Numbered from the stretch's first letter, positions 34,533 through 47,122 are shown. The stretch: DNA of 64,000 bases from Neospora caninum Liverpool (GCF_000208865.1 NC_018393.1:1426001-1490000); one strand, 5' to 3'. Notes: a model not told the origin generated them from the sequence alone. Program-made: numbers and translations.

Positions 34533-35424
34533 GGTAAGTATGTGAGATGGTAGACGGGGTATATCCGCATGATTTTCTGGAGGTTGGCGTCGCTGTGTAG
34601 TCCCCCCGCGAGTGTGTGTGTGCGTTTTCTGGCTGTACCTGTATGCAGTTCCGGGACGCGATGCAGCAGAACAGTTCGTCGTCTCTCCACTTCAGGAGCG
34701 GCCACTGCGAGCCGACGAGTCTCCGCACGAAGAAGGAGGCAACGACTTCCTTGGTGCCGACGTTCCACACGAAGACGTTGTGGTCCTGGCTGCTTTCTTC
34801 CTCTGCGGCTTTCTTCTTTTCGACGTTGTAGAACGCGACGAGGTACGTTCCCAGGGGGGACCACTGGAGGTACTTGGGTTGCGTGAGGCTGGCGGCGGCC
34901 AGCGAGCCCTCGGGCAGGCGCAGCGCGAACTGTTCGATGTCCTTCAGCATCGCCTGGCTGATTTCCTCGCGTCTCTTCTCATCTTGCGTGCAGTCGGCTC
35001 CTGGCGCAGCTGCTGCGCCCTTGCCCGTCTTCGCCGTCTGGCTCTTCTCGCAGTAGGACGCGAGCGCCGCGGGGCCGCGCCATAGCTCAGAGACGTCAGC
35101 CACCGTCCACGTTGGGTGCTCAAAGACGACGAGGCCCCGATCTTGGGAGACAAGGGCGAGGCGGCGTCCACAGGGACTCCACGTCGCCTGTTGCATGCCT
35201 CTTTGGTGCAGCAACTCGACGAGTTTCTTCTTTCCCTTCTTCTCCGACGCGCTGGGCGCCGTGAGAACTTGGAACAGACGCAGCCCCCGTTTCTCCTGGA
35301 CAAAGAAGATGCACCCGCTCTTCACATCCAGGCCGGCCTCGGAGATCGGCGACGAGCTGCCTCCGCCGGGCCAAACCCCTCGGTCCGGGCGTGGCGTCCC
35401 GCTCTCTGCGTTCGAACGATCCAT
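26305..35424 (-). CDS. eIF2A beta-propeller protein fused to a long low-complexity region and a C-terminal GYF domain
   Basis: Eleven minus-strand exons join in phase: 35424-34639, 34232-33545, 33227-32919, 32462-32340, 31886-31710, 31339-31273, 30993-30887, 30782-30585, 30451-29909, 29635-26922 and 26478-26305, giving 1961 residues. Exons 1-7 encode the eIF2A WD-like propeller. They include FGQMVAIGGFGNLAGELSFW, then WAPSGDMFLTASTYPRM, FRVFDYEG and VSWKPES, which align in order with eIF2A. FYRPKNAQG matches the start of the eIF2A C-terminal tail. Exons 8-9 are charged and disordered. Exon 10 adds 904 Ala/Gly/Ser/Gln-rich residues and ends with KCWQYVDPKGNIQ. Exon 11 continues GPFHREEMAMWNAMGYFDP, completing a canonical GYF domain (W-x-Y-x-D, GPF, GYF) at the extreme C terminus. 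eIF2A is a non-canonical initiator-tRNA/translation factor; GYF domains bind proline-rich peptides in translation-repression and mRNA-decay complexes. A cytoplasmic translation role is inferred. Transcript evidence is needed to exclude two separate genes. Confidence 0.85.
26571..26589. repeat. (CA)n microsatellite
   Basis: A CA dinucleotide run in the last intron (26921-26479) of the eIF2A-GYF gene. Confidence 0.9.
26616..26645. repeat. (AT)n microsatellite
   Basis: An interrupted AT run in the last intron of the eIF2A-GYF gene, close to the CA run. Confidence 0.85.
28306..28319. repeat. Dispersed palindrome copy inside a coding exon
   Basis: GGTGTATGTACACC within exon 10 of eIF2A-GYF. On the coding strand it lies in the GAGVHTPGAG part of the low-complexity region. 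Confidence 0.7.
31204..31224. repeat. (AT)n microsatellite
   Basis: A pure AT run in the intron between exons 6 and 7 (31272-30994) of the eIF2A-GYF gene. Confidence 0.9.
34410..34532. repeat. Compound (AT)n-(GATA)n microsatellite
   Basis: An AT run (34410-34440) passes directly into about 22 GATA units (34445-34532). The tract lies in intron 1 (34638-34233) of the eIF2A-GYF gene. It is the longest pure simple repeat in the window and probably polymorphic between strains. Confidence 0.95.
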
Positions 35425-38400
35425 GCCGAAGGTCGGGCACCGAGACAGCGCGCCTCAAACTGCCGGAGCGTTAAGGCGGGGAAGCGCCGAGGGGCAAGCA
35501 GAAAGTGACGAAACTGGTGAAAGAGCGGGAAAGGCGAGCGAAAGTGTGTAAGCGTAGCCCGCACTCTGAAGCGGAGAGCCGAGAAAACTAAGACGAGACG
35601 GTCGGGGGCCCTGTGCACGCCAGCACGTGCATGGGGGTATTCCGCCGCGGGTGTACGTACAGCGGACGAGGAACCTGTGTGCAGAGGACGTGGCAAGGCA
35701 CCACCGAGAAGGAAAACACACCCGGAGAGACTGTATATCGTCTTCAGGGGAACTCGAGGCAGGAGACTGAGGAGCAGGGCTCCAGGCGTTTTGGAAGAAA
35801 GAAGCTCGGGGCAAGATGCAGTGAAGCGTTTCAGGAAGTGCAGAGCACTGGAAAAAAGCCTTTCTCGCCCGGGACAAGAAAGTGGAGAAATCTCAAAACG
35901 ACTGGCGACTGTCTGGAACTGAAGTGCAATGTCGAGACATCCCTTGAGCGTCAGAAGTCACGAGAACGCGGAGGATTTGCATCCCAGAAGGTGGATTGAG
36001 ATAAATGCGATTCCCGCGAGAGAGGCGAAGCCACAGGAATCCTTTGTTTTTAGCGATAGACGCAAATTCGAAATACGTGCCCCCACAAACAGCCACAAAC
36101 AAAAGGGCTCTCGAAGGATGCGCCTTCTCACGCAGGCGTGTGAAACACTCCCGTCCACACCGGCGAACCGTCCCCCACAGGTCCAGGTGGAGCGAGAACA
36201 ACAAAACGCGAGGTCCGACAAAGATGAACTTGACTATGTTGCCGCGTCAGCCAGCAGACGGCGGTTGTCGATGTATCTCGCTGTGCAGGAAATGCAGGAG
36301 ACGCACGGAGACAATGCCTTCTGACGTGAGTGCGGTGTTGGGAGAGGGAAAAAAAGGGAAGGACGAAGTCCTGGGGGAACGAGAATTGTCAAAAACCCTT
36401 TGCCGATTCCTCTTTGCAAATGAAATCTTCGGCAAGAAGAAAAATGACGCGGATCTATATACTACAGATTCGAATACCCACTGCGGGACCTTGGAGTCAC
36501 CATAAACGTAAAGTAAGAACGCGTGAAGACAACGCCACCTGTGAGAAAATGTTTGCGTGCTTCCCTTAGAATGCAGAAGCGTTGAAACAGCCAGACGTTT
36601 TTCTTTTGCCACGCTAATTTGCGTTTCAGGAACGCGTGCAATACATAGCTGTTTCTGAACTTTGAGTGTGTCATACACCTTGGCAGCTCCCCTCGAGCGC
36701 TCCTGCGGGAACAGACGCCTGCACGGGAGGTGTTTTGAAAACAGGCCGCATGTCCTTTTGCACCGAACTGCTTTCAATCCCTTGGCGGAATAAATCGACA
36801 CGAGGTAACACAACGGCAAAACCGAGGCAAGTGCCTCTTTACAGCAGGAGTGTCGAGGCGAGGAACGAGTGGAGAAAGCGGACGAGTGCAAAACGAGAAG
36901 CGCGAGAGTAGGGAGACAAACGCAGTCGGGAGAGACGAGGAGCACGAACCAGTCAAAGCAAAAGCTGCCGGACGAATGCACCAGCGCGAAAAATTCGTTT
37001 AGCAAAGTGTTCACGAGGCTTTTGAAAGGCAAACAGCATCAATGGAACAGTCGGGACGGAACGAAAATTCGCTAAAAAAAAGGGGGTTACGTCGGTGTCT
37101 GTACACTCCAACGCGTCGCACAGTCATCTGTGGATACTGCTGTTTTCGCAAAGGAACCCCCTCGAAGACTGGAAGGGAGAGTTGAAGGTGGTGAATGGAA
37201 ATTCTTTGGCGAAACAGACGGGAACGGCAGAGAAAACGAATTTCGCCGGCGACGACAGGGGGTTCCGCTACCTTCGAGGAACTGCATGCGCAGATGGACG
37301 AAGTGGGGAGCGTCCAGTCGCTTCTGCTGACTCTCTTTGCGCACAAAATCTCCCCGAGACGAAGAAAGACGTTGCCAAAAAAAGGGGACAACCAGGAAAT
37401 GTCTTTCCATAGAAGACGCGCAATCACTGCAAGGAAGGAGCGTCGAAGCTCTGATGCGTGTCGCAGGATCGGCTTACAGTAAGGCGCCTCCCGGCCGGGG
37501 TGTTGAAAGCAAACTCCGGGCGGGCAAAGAACGAGCCCTAGCACGCCGTGCCCCGGAGGGCAGAGTGCGGCTACGGCAGATTATGTTACTCGCACAAACT
37601 ACGAGAAAAAGGCATACAAGACCAAAAAAGGCAAAAAAGAAAACAGGAAGAGGCGTCACTACCCCGAAAGTGATGGACGGATCCGGAGCTGCCTTTCCGG
37701 AACGGCCAATTCTGAGAGGAGGTTCCTACGAAAAACGCAACAACACGTCCGAAGGTATCTCTGTCACTCAACGTCCAGAACGCCCCTCGTGGTGCGAGCT
37801 TGCACTCTTTATTTATGCTGAGCTGGAAATGCTTTTCATCTGTTCGATCCCGGTTACCACGCAGAAGAACGCCTTCTGGTTCAAAAGTGTGTTGTCCTGC
37901 TGTGGCGAGATCGGTAGTGAGGTGACACGCCCTTGGGTCCACCGCAAAGCATGGGTACACTCCTGACTGCGATGTTTGAACTTGCCCGGAAGCGGTAAAC
38001 AAATAAACCCCATTCTAACAATGCTCACTTTTTCTGGCTCCAGATCGCGAAGCCTAACGCAATACTCTCGATGCGTGCCCGCCCTACCCGCACTCTCTCG
38101 CGGGCAGCCACACACGCTTGAGTTTACCGTCAACTGGGCGACGGACGGGACTTGCCAGAAGCTACAAGCTGCTCCGTACCGGCGAGTGCCTCCCTAACAG
38201 TTTCCATATAAAGAAAATAATCGGCTGAGTCCCTAGACTGAACTGGAGAAATTCGTTTCGGCCGCCTCCCGCCCCAATGCTACGCGATTCAGCCTCTTTT
38301 AGAGCAATCACGCAAAGACCGCTTTCTTGGTGTGCCTGCGAGAGTGCATGGTACAACTTTTGTTCCGAGTTATCGCGACTTCACACGGCACAGATCTTGA

Positions 38401-40376
38401 AGGTCCGAGAACTCGTCTCCTGGGTTATTCGGGTGTCGTCGGATAGCCCGGTTCCGCTGCGATTCGCGGCCAATACATCCGATGTTTCCCTATCGAAATC
38501 GCGTGTCGGCTCATAGACTCTGTACGATACAAAAAGTCTCGTCCACAGCAACGCGTTGCTGTGTAGTGCAACGAGAGTCCAAGACCCACTGCAGAAACCG
38601 TGCGCAGGCGCCATGGCTTGCGATAGGGGTAGGGAAATGCCGGTGAGCGTCTCCGTTCCCAAGCGTGGCGCTGCGATATTGAGTGGCTACATAGATGACA
38701 TTCACAACGGCTGTTTTTCTGTGGGGCTTCACTGCTGCCAACATGCTTTCGTCTGAGCTGTCCGTCGTAGAGAGGTGCGGACCCGTTCGTGTGCTCGGCA
38801 ATCAATCGCTAGCCTCGGCCAGGCGAACCCGCCCTTTGTCGCAAGCTCCCAATTCGCCGAATTCTTTGTGGACTTTCGCCGAGGATTCTACACACGAAGG
38901 GCCGAGGCACTGCAGACTTGCTGCTACGTTGAGCATGCGTGACGAATGCAAAACACCAGCAGAGTGCCGAGAGTGACGCATCTCAGGAAGTTGGGAGTAA
39001 AACCTGCGGGAGTCAACTGGACTTCTTCTCACACTGGTTCGTGGCCAGATCGTGATCACAGCAGCGGAGCCGGGACACGGTGGCACAAACTTGCGTACTT
39101 CCTGAGAAATACCAAAATGCATCTGGTGAGGTTGCACGGTGCGTTTTCTGTGAGGTGCGCGCGCCAAAAGTCGCATTGGGAGTACAGCCCGTTGCCGAGC
39201 GTTCGGACCACGATTTTGCGCTCGTTTCGGGTGGTCCATGTTCCCGCAGCAGACTCCCTAAATTCGAAGGACTCAAAAGGGTGCACTGTATCTGTCTCAC
39301 CACGACTCCATAGATGCAAAAATACTTCGAATGACCCCAAGGTGAACCACACAAACACCAACTGGGACGACGGGGCAGCCCCAGTCGTACATACGCCGCG
39401 CCATCCAGGACTAGAAGGGTTCTCACACTTCCAACCTCGCATGGCGCGTCCCGCAGGAGTTTTGGCCTAGCCGTCCTTTTCCTGCAGTTCACATTCCTCA
39501 GAACAAAAGGCCGTACTGTCGGGGGGAGCAGTCCCACTTCGCAGGGGCAATCCCGAGCCCCAAACAGGTGAAGACTTGAGAGTACTCTGCCTTCAGCCAC
39601 ATCGACATATCGACACACGCCCGTCGCGGGAACTCCGATTATGCCCGTCATGTGTTGCTCCGTGCCAAACGAAAAAACGATCTTGACAAGAAGCGAAACA
39701 TTTGCCTTTTTGCCCTGAAGCGGGGCTCTTGCCGGTATCAGCGACAGCCCTCTGGTGGATGTACACCAGGCGGCGTCGGCTCTTCGATCACACACGAAAC
39801 AGGCGTTCTGAGCGAATGCCCTGACAGCGGGCCCGAGCTTTCTCTGTCGCGTCCCAAATACCAAAAGTCTGCGAGGAGGATTCCGCAGAACGTATGGGCC
39901 TCCTCCCTCCCTCTTTCTCGGCGTATCCACTTTCCGGTCTTGTCCGTTTAACACTCAGAAAAAACATACACCTATATACCGACACAACAGAGTGCGTTTC
40001 TTCACCCTGAAGAGCAGACCCTATAACTGAAGGCCACGGCACTATCCCCGGTCTCGCCTCTGGAACAGAACCATGGTAGAGAGACGACGAAAACGAAGAA
40101 AACACAAGCGCCAAGCCGGCACGTGCAGAATGGCCACACCGAAATCCGGAATCGAGGTGTTGGTCTTTTTTGTCGTCTTTCACGCGTACTTCTCGGGCAT
40201 CTGAAAACTCGGCACCGCCTGTTTCTCTGCCCAGGTTCCCGTCTCCTGTCGCTGTGCACCGTACCTCATGCTTGCCTTCCAAGTCGCCAGCCCCGTTCGC
40301 TCCCACGCCACCCTGGGTCTGGACTGTCTTCTGTGTCCTCCTCTCACTGTATCTCGTACAAACACCGCAGGCTTTT
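35425..40376. other. 5-kb intergenic region between the RING-PHD gene and eIF2A-GYF
   Basis: Both flanking genes are on the minus strand, so this holds the promoter of eIF2A-GYF (left) and the 3' flank of the RING-PHD gene (right). A long minus frame at 39013-39954 (313 codons) has no ATG at its 5' end, overlaps plus-strand frames and shows no motif; I do not call it a gene. Palindrome variants lie at 35650-35663 and 39754-39767. Confidence 0.5.
39754..39767. repeat. Dispersed palindrome variant
   Basis: GGTGGATGTACACC, one base different from the copies at 25121 and 28306. It is in intergenic DNA. Confidence 0.55.
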
Positions 40377-43300
40377 CTATTCGCGTCTCCGGTCCGGCCT
40401 TCGTCTCTTGGTGTACCATCTTGACTCCACGCTCCCGTCCTCTCCGTCAGTTGCTTCGCACCTCACGCGTCGCCTGCTCGTTGCCACAAAGTACTGCGAC
40501 GCTCGAGGTTCCTCGGGCTCTGCGCTGCGAGAGCCCCCGCTCCTCTCTCCCGCCACGCTGGACGGGTCGCCCAGCTGTTGTCCGCGGATCCCGTGCATCC
40601 TTTCTTCCCCACTCGTCCACTTCTCTGGCCTTTTGCGCCGAGCCTCCTCCGGGCGTCCGCTGGCCCTCCTCGAATTCTGTCCTGCAGCGCGCACGCGCGA
40701 AGAACCCTGCTCACGCTTCGCATGCCTCAGGCACTGTCCACGAGGCCTCGGCGACTCCTCACGCTCCTCGCGGTCGCTCAGGGACGATCTGTCGCTGCAG
40801 CTCGTCTCCGCCTCGGACACGCTCTCCCCGCTGCTGTAGACGACCTCGTCGTCCTTCACCACAAAGCCTTCCAAATCGCTCTCTTCCGAGTCTGACCGCG
40901 TGGGTCTCCGGGCTCCACGGCTGCGCGCGCGCCCTTCCAGCCACTGCCGCGCCGCGGCCGCAGAGACAGCGCCTCCTACCGCCGTCGGCGCAGACACCGC
41001 GCCTGCAGAGGCCGGTTGGGCGAGGGGCGGGGGACACCGCCGCCATCCGCCGCTCTCATCGTCAGAAGAGGAGACACTGATCAAGTACCGTCGGCGCCCT
41101 GGGCGTCTGCGGAACGCGCTGGACTCGTGCTCGTCGCCACTTCGGCCAGTCTCGTCCGACTCGCCCCGGCCGGAGCCCGCGGGAGGAACATGCGAGGCAC
41201 TCTCGGTGACGGGAGGCAGGCGAATGACTTGGTCCCGGAAGGCCATTTGGGCGCCTCTGCGTCGCTCGTAGCTGGCCAGAGTCTCCGTTGGAGTCCGGAA
41301 CCGCTCAAAGGGCGGTGCGCCGCCGTGGAGAAGGCGAGCAGACACCGCGGGCGTGCGCTCGGAACCTGCGGGGCTCGGCGACCGAGACAGCCCCGTTGGG
41401 CTCCTGGAGACGGCACGCACCCGGCCCGTGAGGCCTCGGCCCCTGCGCCGGCCCCTGAACATCGGATGGCCTCGGGCGACTCTCGCCTCGCCGCCCTCCG
41501 AAACGCCGAGCTCGTCCCCGCCGGCCGGGACGTCGCCAGCGCAGAGCGGTTGCCGGGGCCCCGAGGAGACAGCATTTGGGGACGAAAAGAGCGCGGGGAC
41601 GGAGGGCGAAACTGAGGATCGGCTGCCAGGCTGGCTTCGGCGTCGGGAGCGTGCGTCGCCCTCGTCGTCGTTCAAAAAGTACGAGAGAGAAGCCGAAGAG
41701 AGCAGGCGCGTGCGCTCGCGCGCAATCGTCTGCAGAGTGCTCGTCTCCGCAGTCGTCGACACCGCACAGCACTGACGACAGTACCACGGCCCCTCGGGGA
41801 CTGCGTAGAACCGCGGCGTGAGACAGTACAAGTGGTAGCCGTCCTCGCAGCCGTCGCAAAGAAGCAGCTGCTCCCAGTCGGTGTCGCGACCGCACACCTG
41901 ACAGCCGCCCGGCGCCGGCAGCGATGCCCCGCGGCTCGCCTGGTCCTCGGCGAGCAAATCGGCCACCGCGGCTTCGGAGTCGTCCCCGAGGGGGCGCCCC
42001 GCCACGCGCCGGCTGACCGCCACCGTCTCGTCCAGGATGAGCTGGATGCGTCGCGGCGAAGCAGACGCAGGAATCTCGGACCCCCGCGGAGAAGAGCCCC
42101 AGCGCGGGCACACGGCGAAATGGTGGCGCAAGATCTCTCGGAACTCCTGCTTGCACAGAGGACAGTAGTTCCGGATGCCGCCCCACCTGTGAGACAAGCA
42201 CGCAGCGGCCAAAAGAAAGGGAAAAACCGGTACCAGACTCTGGCAATTCTGGCGCTGTTTCAGGTCTTCCACGCTCTCTCAACCTTCGCCTCCGGCGTCA
42301 CAACCGGGGCTCGTCCCGTCGGAAGTCGTCGTCGCAGTTGTCACGACGCGCTGGCTAGGACAACCGGGCGCTCGCAAGCCGTGCGAGGCCCAGTCCTCCC
42401 GATGTGTGGACTGAGAGTCACCCATTCCCAGCAGCCCAAACACGTACCTACATATATACATCTATGTGTGCAAGCAAAAGACCACATGAAATCGAGTCGG
42501 CGTGTAGGCCGAGATGCAGTACTCTGGACAGCTTTTTCGCTGCGCCCAAGCGTTCGGGGCGCAGCCGTCCCCGAGGGTTTTTGATCGTCTCGCGCTCCAG
42601 GCAGCTCATCCAATCTTGGCAGAGATTTGAAAAGAAAGCGTCCGCAAAGTGTCTAGGCCATCTTCTGTTCGTGCGAGGTGCGTACAGTTAAGCGCGGCTA
42701 GGCACGTTTTTGCCCCCGTCCCTTTCGAACTCGCGTGGTGGGTTTGGGGCAGTCGGCCGCGGCGCTGGCCGCCCGTGGGTCCTCTGTGGTGCGCGTGGCA
42801 GGATCGCGTCGCGCTTACCGCGAAATGCAAGTGAAACAGAACTGGTGCGCGCACGCCGCCAGAGTGCCGATCTCGTCTTTCTGAAAAAGCTCCTCGGTGC
42901 AAATGGCGCAGATGTCCCCGGCTGAGCAAAAGAGGCCCGCGCCGTTCGGGTCTGTCGCGGCGGAAGAGACGGACGGTGAGCTGAACAGCGCCGCTGCGGA
43001 AGCGACAACCGAGGGGCGAGCAGACAGGCACGGGGAGAAGTCGACGGCGGTTCCAGGCGACGCAGAGAGTGGGCCGACTGAGGGCCCAGACGAGGAAGAC
43101 GACTCCAAGACTTCAGCCTGCGGGGACACTGGAGAGCGACGCCACGCCGAGGCGCGAGTTCGAACGCGTGAGGAAGGACCCGGCGGGGAAGTCCGCTGCT
43201 CCTCGGCCTCCTCCGGGTTGTTGAAATCCTGGGGGCAACGGGGACACGACGCACCTCTGGTGTTTTTCTGGCGGCCTCACGAAAGTGACAAAACGCCCAC

Positions 43301-46300
43301 AATAAAAGGGGGAGACGACGCACAGAGAAAGCACGCGCAGGGCGGCTCTCCGCGTGGACGCCCGCCTCTTCTCACCGTGTTGAGGATGTCGTCGATTTCG
43401 TCGGTCGTCTGCTCGATCGGCAACGTCCTCCCTCGCCGCCGTTCCCAGTCCCGTCCCCTTTGTTCCTCTTTGCGGTCGCCTTCCGATCCAGTTGCTCCTC
43501 GATCGCTCCTTTCTCCCGCGCTGGGCACGCGCCAGCCGCCCGATCGGTCGTCTCCGTGTCGGCTGTCGACTCGCCGTCCCTCGCCGTCTGCGGGGTCTCC
43601 CTCAGCCCGCCCGCTGCGTCGCCCTTCTGGCCGCCTCGCCGCCCCGCCAGCGGCTGCGGCTCTCGTGATCCGTGGGGAGAAGCCCGCGGGGGAAGAGCAG
43701 ACCCTCGAGGGAGAGGCTCGTTCCGGCGGCCGAGGCACAGCGGGAGGACCAGACACCGCTTCTTCTTCTCTGCAAGACTGAAAGAGAGCTGAGGCCCGCT
43801 CGTCCTGCGAGACGCTCCGAGGACTTCGCCCCAGCCCACATCGCGGCGACAAGAACGCCGCCTCGACGTTGGGTTTCGTCCCCGCTTCGCGGGCCCGCGA
43901 CGGCAACCCAAGACGTCCCTTCGCCTCTCCGTCTCGCCGCGTGGCTGATCCATGCAGGGCGTGACACCGAGGTTCTTCAGCTCCACTTGCCTCCCCAGTC
44001 GCCTCCCCCACAGCTTGTCCTTCGTCTCCGAGTTCAAACGAGAGCGCCTTCAGTTCCTCCAAGTCCGCATCGTTCGTCTGGCTCTCAACGCGGTGTACCC
44101 CCGAAGCCCTCGGGGGAACCTCAGGCGAGAAACAGTCCACCTCTCGCTCTCCGGATCGCTTCGCGGTTTCTAGAAAACGTTCACGTTTTCCGTGGAAACC
44201 GACGTCTTCGCGCCACAGATGCGCGCCACCACGTCGACCTCCGGCGAGTTGGTCCTGTCCATAGCTCCCAGAAGCGGCGCCCGGCGAGTCGGGCAGCGCT
44301 TGAGCGATCTCCTCACTTCCATCGCCTCTTGAGGGTCTCTCTAGTTTCTCGCTCCTCCACCAAAGGCGGAACCGCACGTCGTCACTGTCTCCTCGTCCCC
44401 TCGTGCGCTGCAGCTGGGGGGGTGCGAGCTCCGCCTCGTTCCTGTCCACACTGGCGCGGCGTCCAGTGATCTCCGCTTCTCCTTGGAACCCCTCGCGGGC
44501 GGCCGCCCGTTCCTCGCTGTTCGCTTCGTCTTCCCGGCTGTCTTGCTCCACTGTTTCTTGTGACCCGTCCGAGCTCTCTGTCTCCCCTCCCACTCCGATC
44601 GTTTCTCTCCAGCTCCTTGCTCGCGCGCAGGCCGAGCCGCTCTTGATCTCTTGGTCGTCTCCGTCCGACTTTCGGCCGTCTCCCTCGGCCGTTCGATCCG
44701 TGAGGCCCGCACGAAACGAGTCTCCCACCGCGGACGCGGCCTTCGCCCCGGCAAGTGGAGCCTCAGGCAGTGGTCGGGACTCCGAGAAAGAGGGCCCGTC
44801 GGCCGCGTGCCGGGTGCCAAGAGTTTCCCTCGACACTGTCCGGTCGCATGCGCACTCATGCTCTTTGTGTCTCCAACGCGGTGCGCTTCGGTCGTGACTG
44901 TCAGCAGAGGACCATCCCAGCTTGCCAGCAATAGAAGACCCGAAGCGCGCAGGATGCGGCGATGGCGAGGACAAAGAAGACGCGCCACACGGTGGAGACG
45001 AAGAGCCCGGGAGCGGATGAGTCTCAACAGCAGAGACGGTAGAAGGGAGGGACGCGGAGGAGCGTGTCGGCGCGGCCGCAGAAGAAGACAGTGGCGAGGA
45101 CGAAGCGTGAGACTCGAAAAAAGAGAAAAAGGACGATTCGACAGAGACAGGCAGGGAGGCGGAGGGTGAGGCCGTTGAGGCAGGGCCAGATGGAGGCGAG
45201 GAAGCGACGAGTGAAGAAGCCGCGGAAGAGAGAGACGAGGCTTCAGACAACATAGGCCGCGAAGAATCCGCAGAAGGGTGCGCTGCGGCGTGGAAAACGT
45301 ATCGAAAGCAAAACAGGGGCGTTGCCTCTCCGCAGGAACGGCAGACACTGGTCGATGGCATTTCCAGGGTGGAAGATCGGGGACCACTGGCCGCGTGCCG
45401 AGACAAACCGTGCGGCCTGTCCGGATCGTGCTCTGTTCCCGTCGACGCGTTGGACAGTCTTTGGCAGTTTTCTTTCTTCGCCGAGCCCAAGGTGTCTGCC
45501 TTGCACGGTTTCTTTAGGAACGCGTCATCGACTGGAATGTAGATCTGGTCGCCATCCTGCAGAAAATGCGGCTGGTAAACGAAGTGGGTGTACGTACACC
45601 GAGGCGCCCGTGACGGGTCGTTGTTGCTTCCTGGCGCCGTTGCAGATCTGTCTCGACCGTCCAGAGAGCGAGCATGCGCCGTGCCGCCGGGAGGAAGGCC
45701 GCGACCACACGGCGAGAAAAAGCGACTCTCTGCATGCTGCTCCGAGGCTTCAGACGCGTCGATCGCCGCCTCGACAGCAGCGCGTACAGTCGGAGCCAAG
45801 AGGCCGAGACGGGACCGCAGATCGAGAGGAGCGGAGAGGGCCGAAGAGGAGTTGACAAGAACGAGACCTTGGAGGCCTTGCTCAAATGTCTTGTTGATGG
45901 CGGCGGCGCGCGGGTCCAGATCTTCTCTCTTTCCTTCTCGGCACGTGGCTTCTCGCGCGGCGGCCTTGCTGGTGAGAACGAAGCGTGGGAACTGTGTTTC
46001 TGAGCTCTCGCCCGCCTCGCACAATTTGGGATTGCCTTCAGAAGCGCCAGAGGCGATGCGTGTCACACAAAAGTGCTGCCGAGACAGCAATGGGTCGAGG
46101 CTCGGCAGGTAGACGGTCTGTACTGGGCACAATGAAGCTGGCCTCTCTCGCGTTCCGTCTTTTCGGAGCGCAGGACTCACTCGTTCTCTCGCTTCCGAAT
46201 ACGGGGAAGCTGAGGAGCCAGAGGAGCGCCGCCAGCAGGAAAGAACGTCTTCGCTGTGTCTCGGTGGACGAGAACGACCAGAGAGAAGCGCCTTCCCCTC

Positions 46301-47122
46301 GTCCGTTGGATCGTCGTGGATCGGCACCTTTCTACCTTTGGCGGGGCACGGCTCACACGGCAGCGGCGATCGCTCACAGTCGGAAGGCTGCGTAGAGGGC
46401 CTCGAGCAGGGATTTGGCCACTCAGAGCGTCGACCAGAAGAGAGCGGGGGGAGCGAAGATTCCGCCCTGTCCGATGGCTGAGAACCGAAAAAGTTTTCTG
46501 CTTCAGAAAAAGACACAGGAGACCCCTGGCTGGCGGCTGAACGCCTCAACTTGGCCCTGGGCCGAGACACATCGCCCGGCTTCGCCAGAAGATTGCCGGT
46601 GCGGTAAAGCGGATCCGCAGCGAAGCGGAAAGCAGCGAAGGAAGATAAGTCAGGAGACGAGGAAAGTGACGGGATAGAGGTGGACGACAAAGACGAGACA
46701 GGCGACGAGTCCAGTCCTGGCTTCCTACCAAAGACAATCTGCTGACTTGGGCCGAGGCGAAGGAGGTCGATGTCCGGCGACTGAAGAGTCTCCTGGGGAG
46801 GCACGAGAGAGCACGCACATCGGCTCCTCGCGCTTGCCCACTTCAGCCGGGCCTTTGACTCTTGCTCGCCCACAAAGCCGCCTTCCTTTTGCGCTTGACC
46901 TGGATCGGATAGACGCGTGTGCAGTCCTTGTTCTCCAGCATCTGCTTGGGTCGCCGTCCCAGAGAACCGGAAAGACTCCAAGAGAGCTCCCCGGCATTTT
47001 CCGTCTAACGCGCTGGAAGAAGGGACAGGCTGAGAGACGTGGAGACAAGAAGGAAGAAGAGGGTGATTCACAGGCAACCAGTACGGCAGGCTGGGATGCT
47101 TGAACTGCAGTTCGAGAGACAT
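40377..47122 (-). CDS. PHRF1-like RING-PHD zinc-finger protein
   Basis: Three minus-strand exons (47122-43376, 43228-42819, 42186-40377) give 1988 residues with phases 0 and 2. Exon 1 encodes about 1249 residues of Ser/Ala/Glu/Arg-rich sequence without a domain I recognise. The RING finger is split by the second intron: CAIC and CAHQFCFTC end exon 2, and NYCPLCKQEF opens exon 3 (residues about 1350-1397). About 85 residues later a C4HC3 PHD finger follows: CQVC, LLCDGC, GYHLYC and WYCRQC (about 1481-1527). The order RING then PHD, closely spaced, is that of PHRF1-type proteins. The last 460 residues contain Arg/Ser-rich and acidic serine clusters (SVSSSDDES, RSDSEESDLE). By inference it is a nuclear, chromatin-linked E3 ubiquitin-ligase-type protein that reads histone tails. 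The very long N-terminal extension is unlike animal PHRF1. Confidence 0.87.
45587..45600. repeat. Perfect palindrome GGTGTACGTACACC inside a coding exon
   Basis: It is identical to the intergenic copy at 4598-4611 but lies in exon 1 of the RING-PHD gene, where the coding strand reads CTYTHF. Confidence 0.75.

Noticed and set aside
39013..39954. 313-codon minus-strand frame in the intergenic region
   Set aside because: No ATG at its 5' end, Arg/Cys-rich composition, overlapping plus-strand frames and no splice or domain evidence. A conserved hit in a relative would change this.
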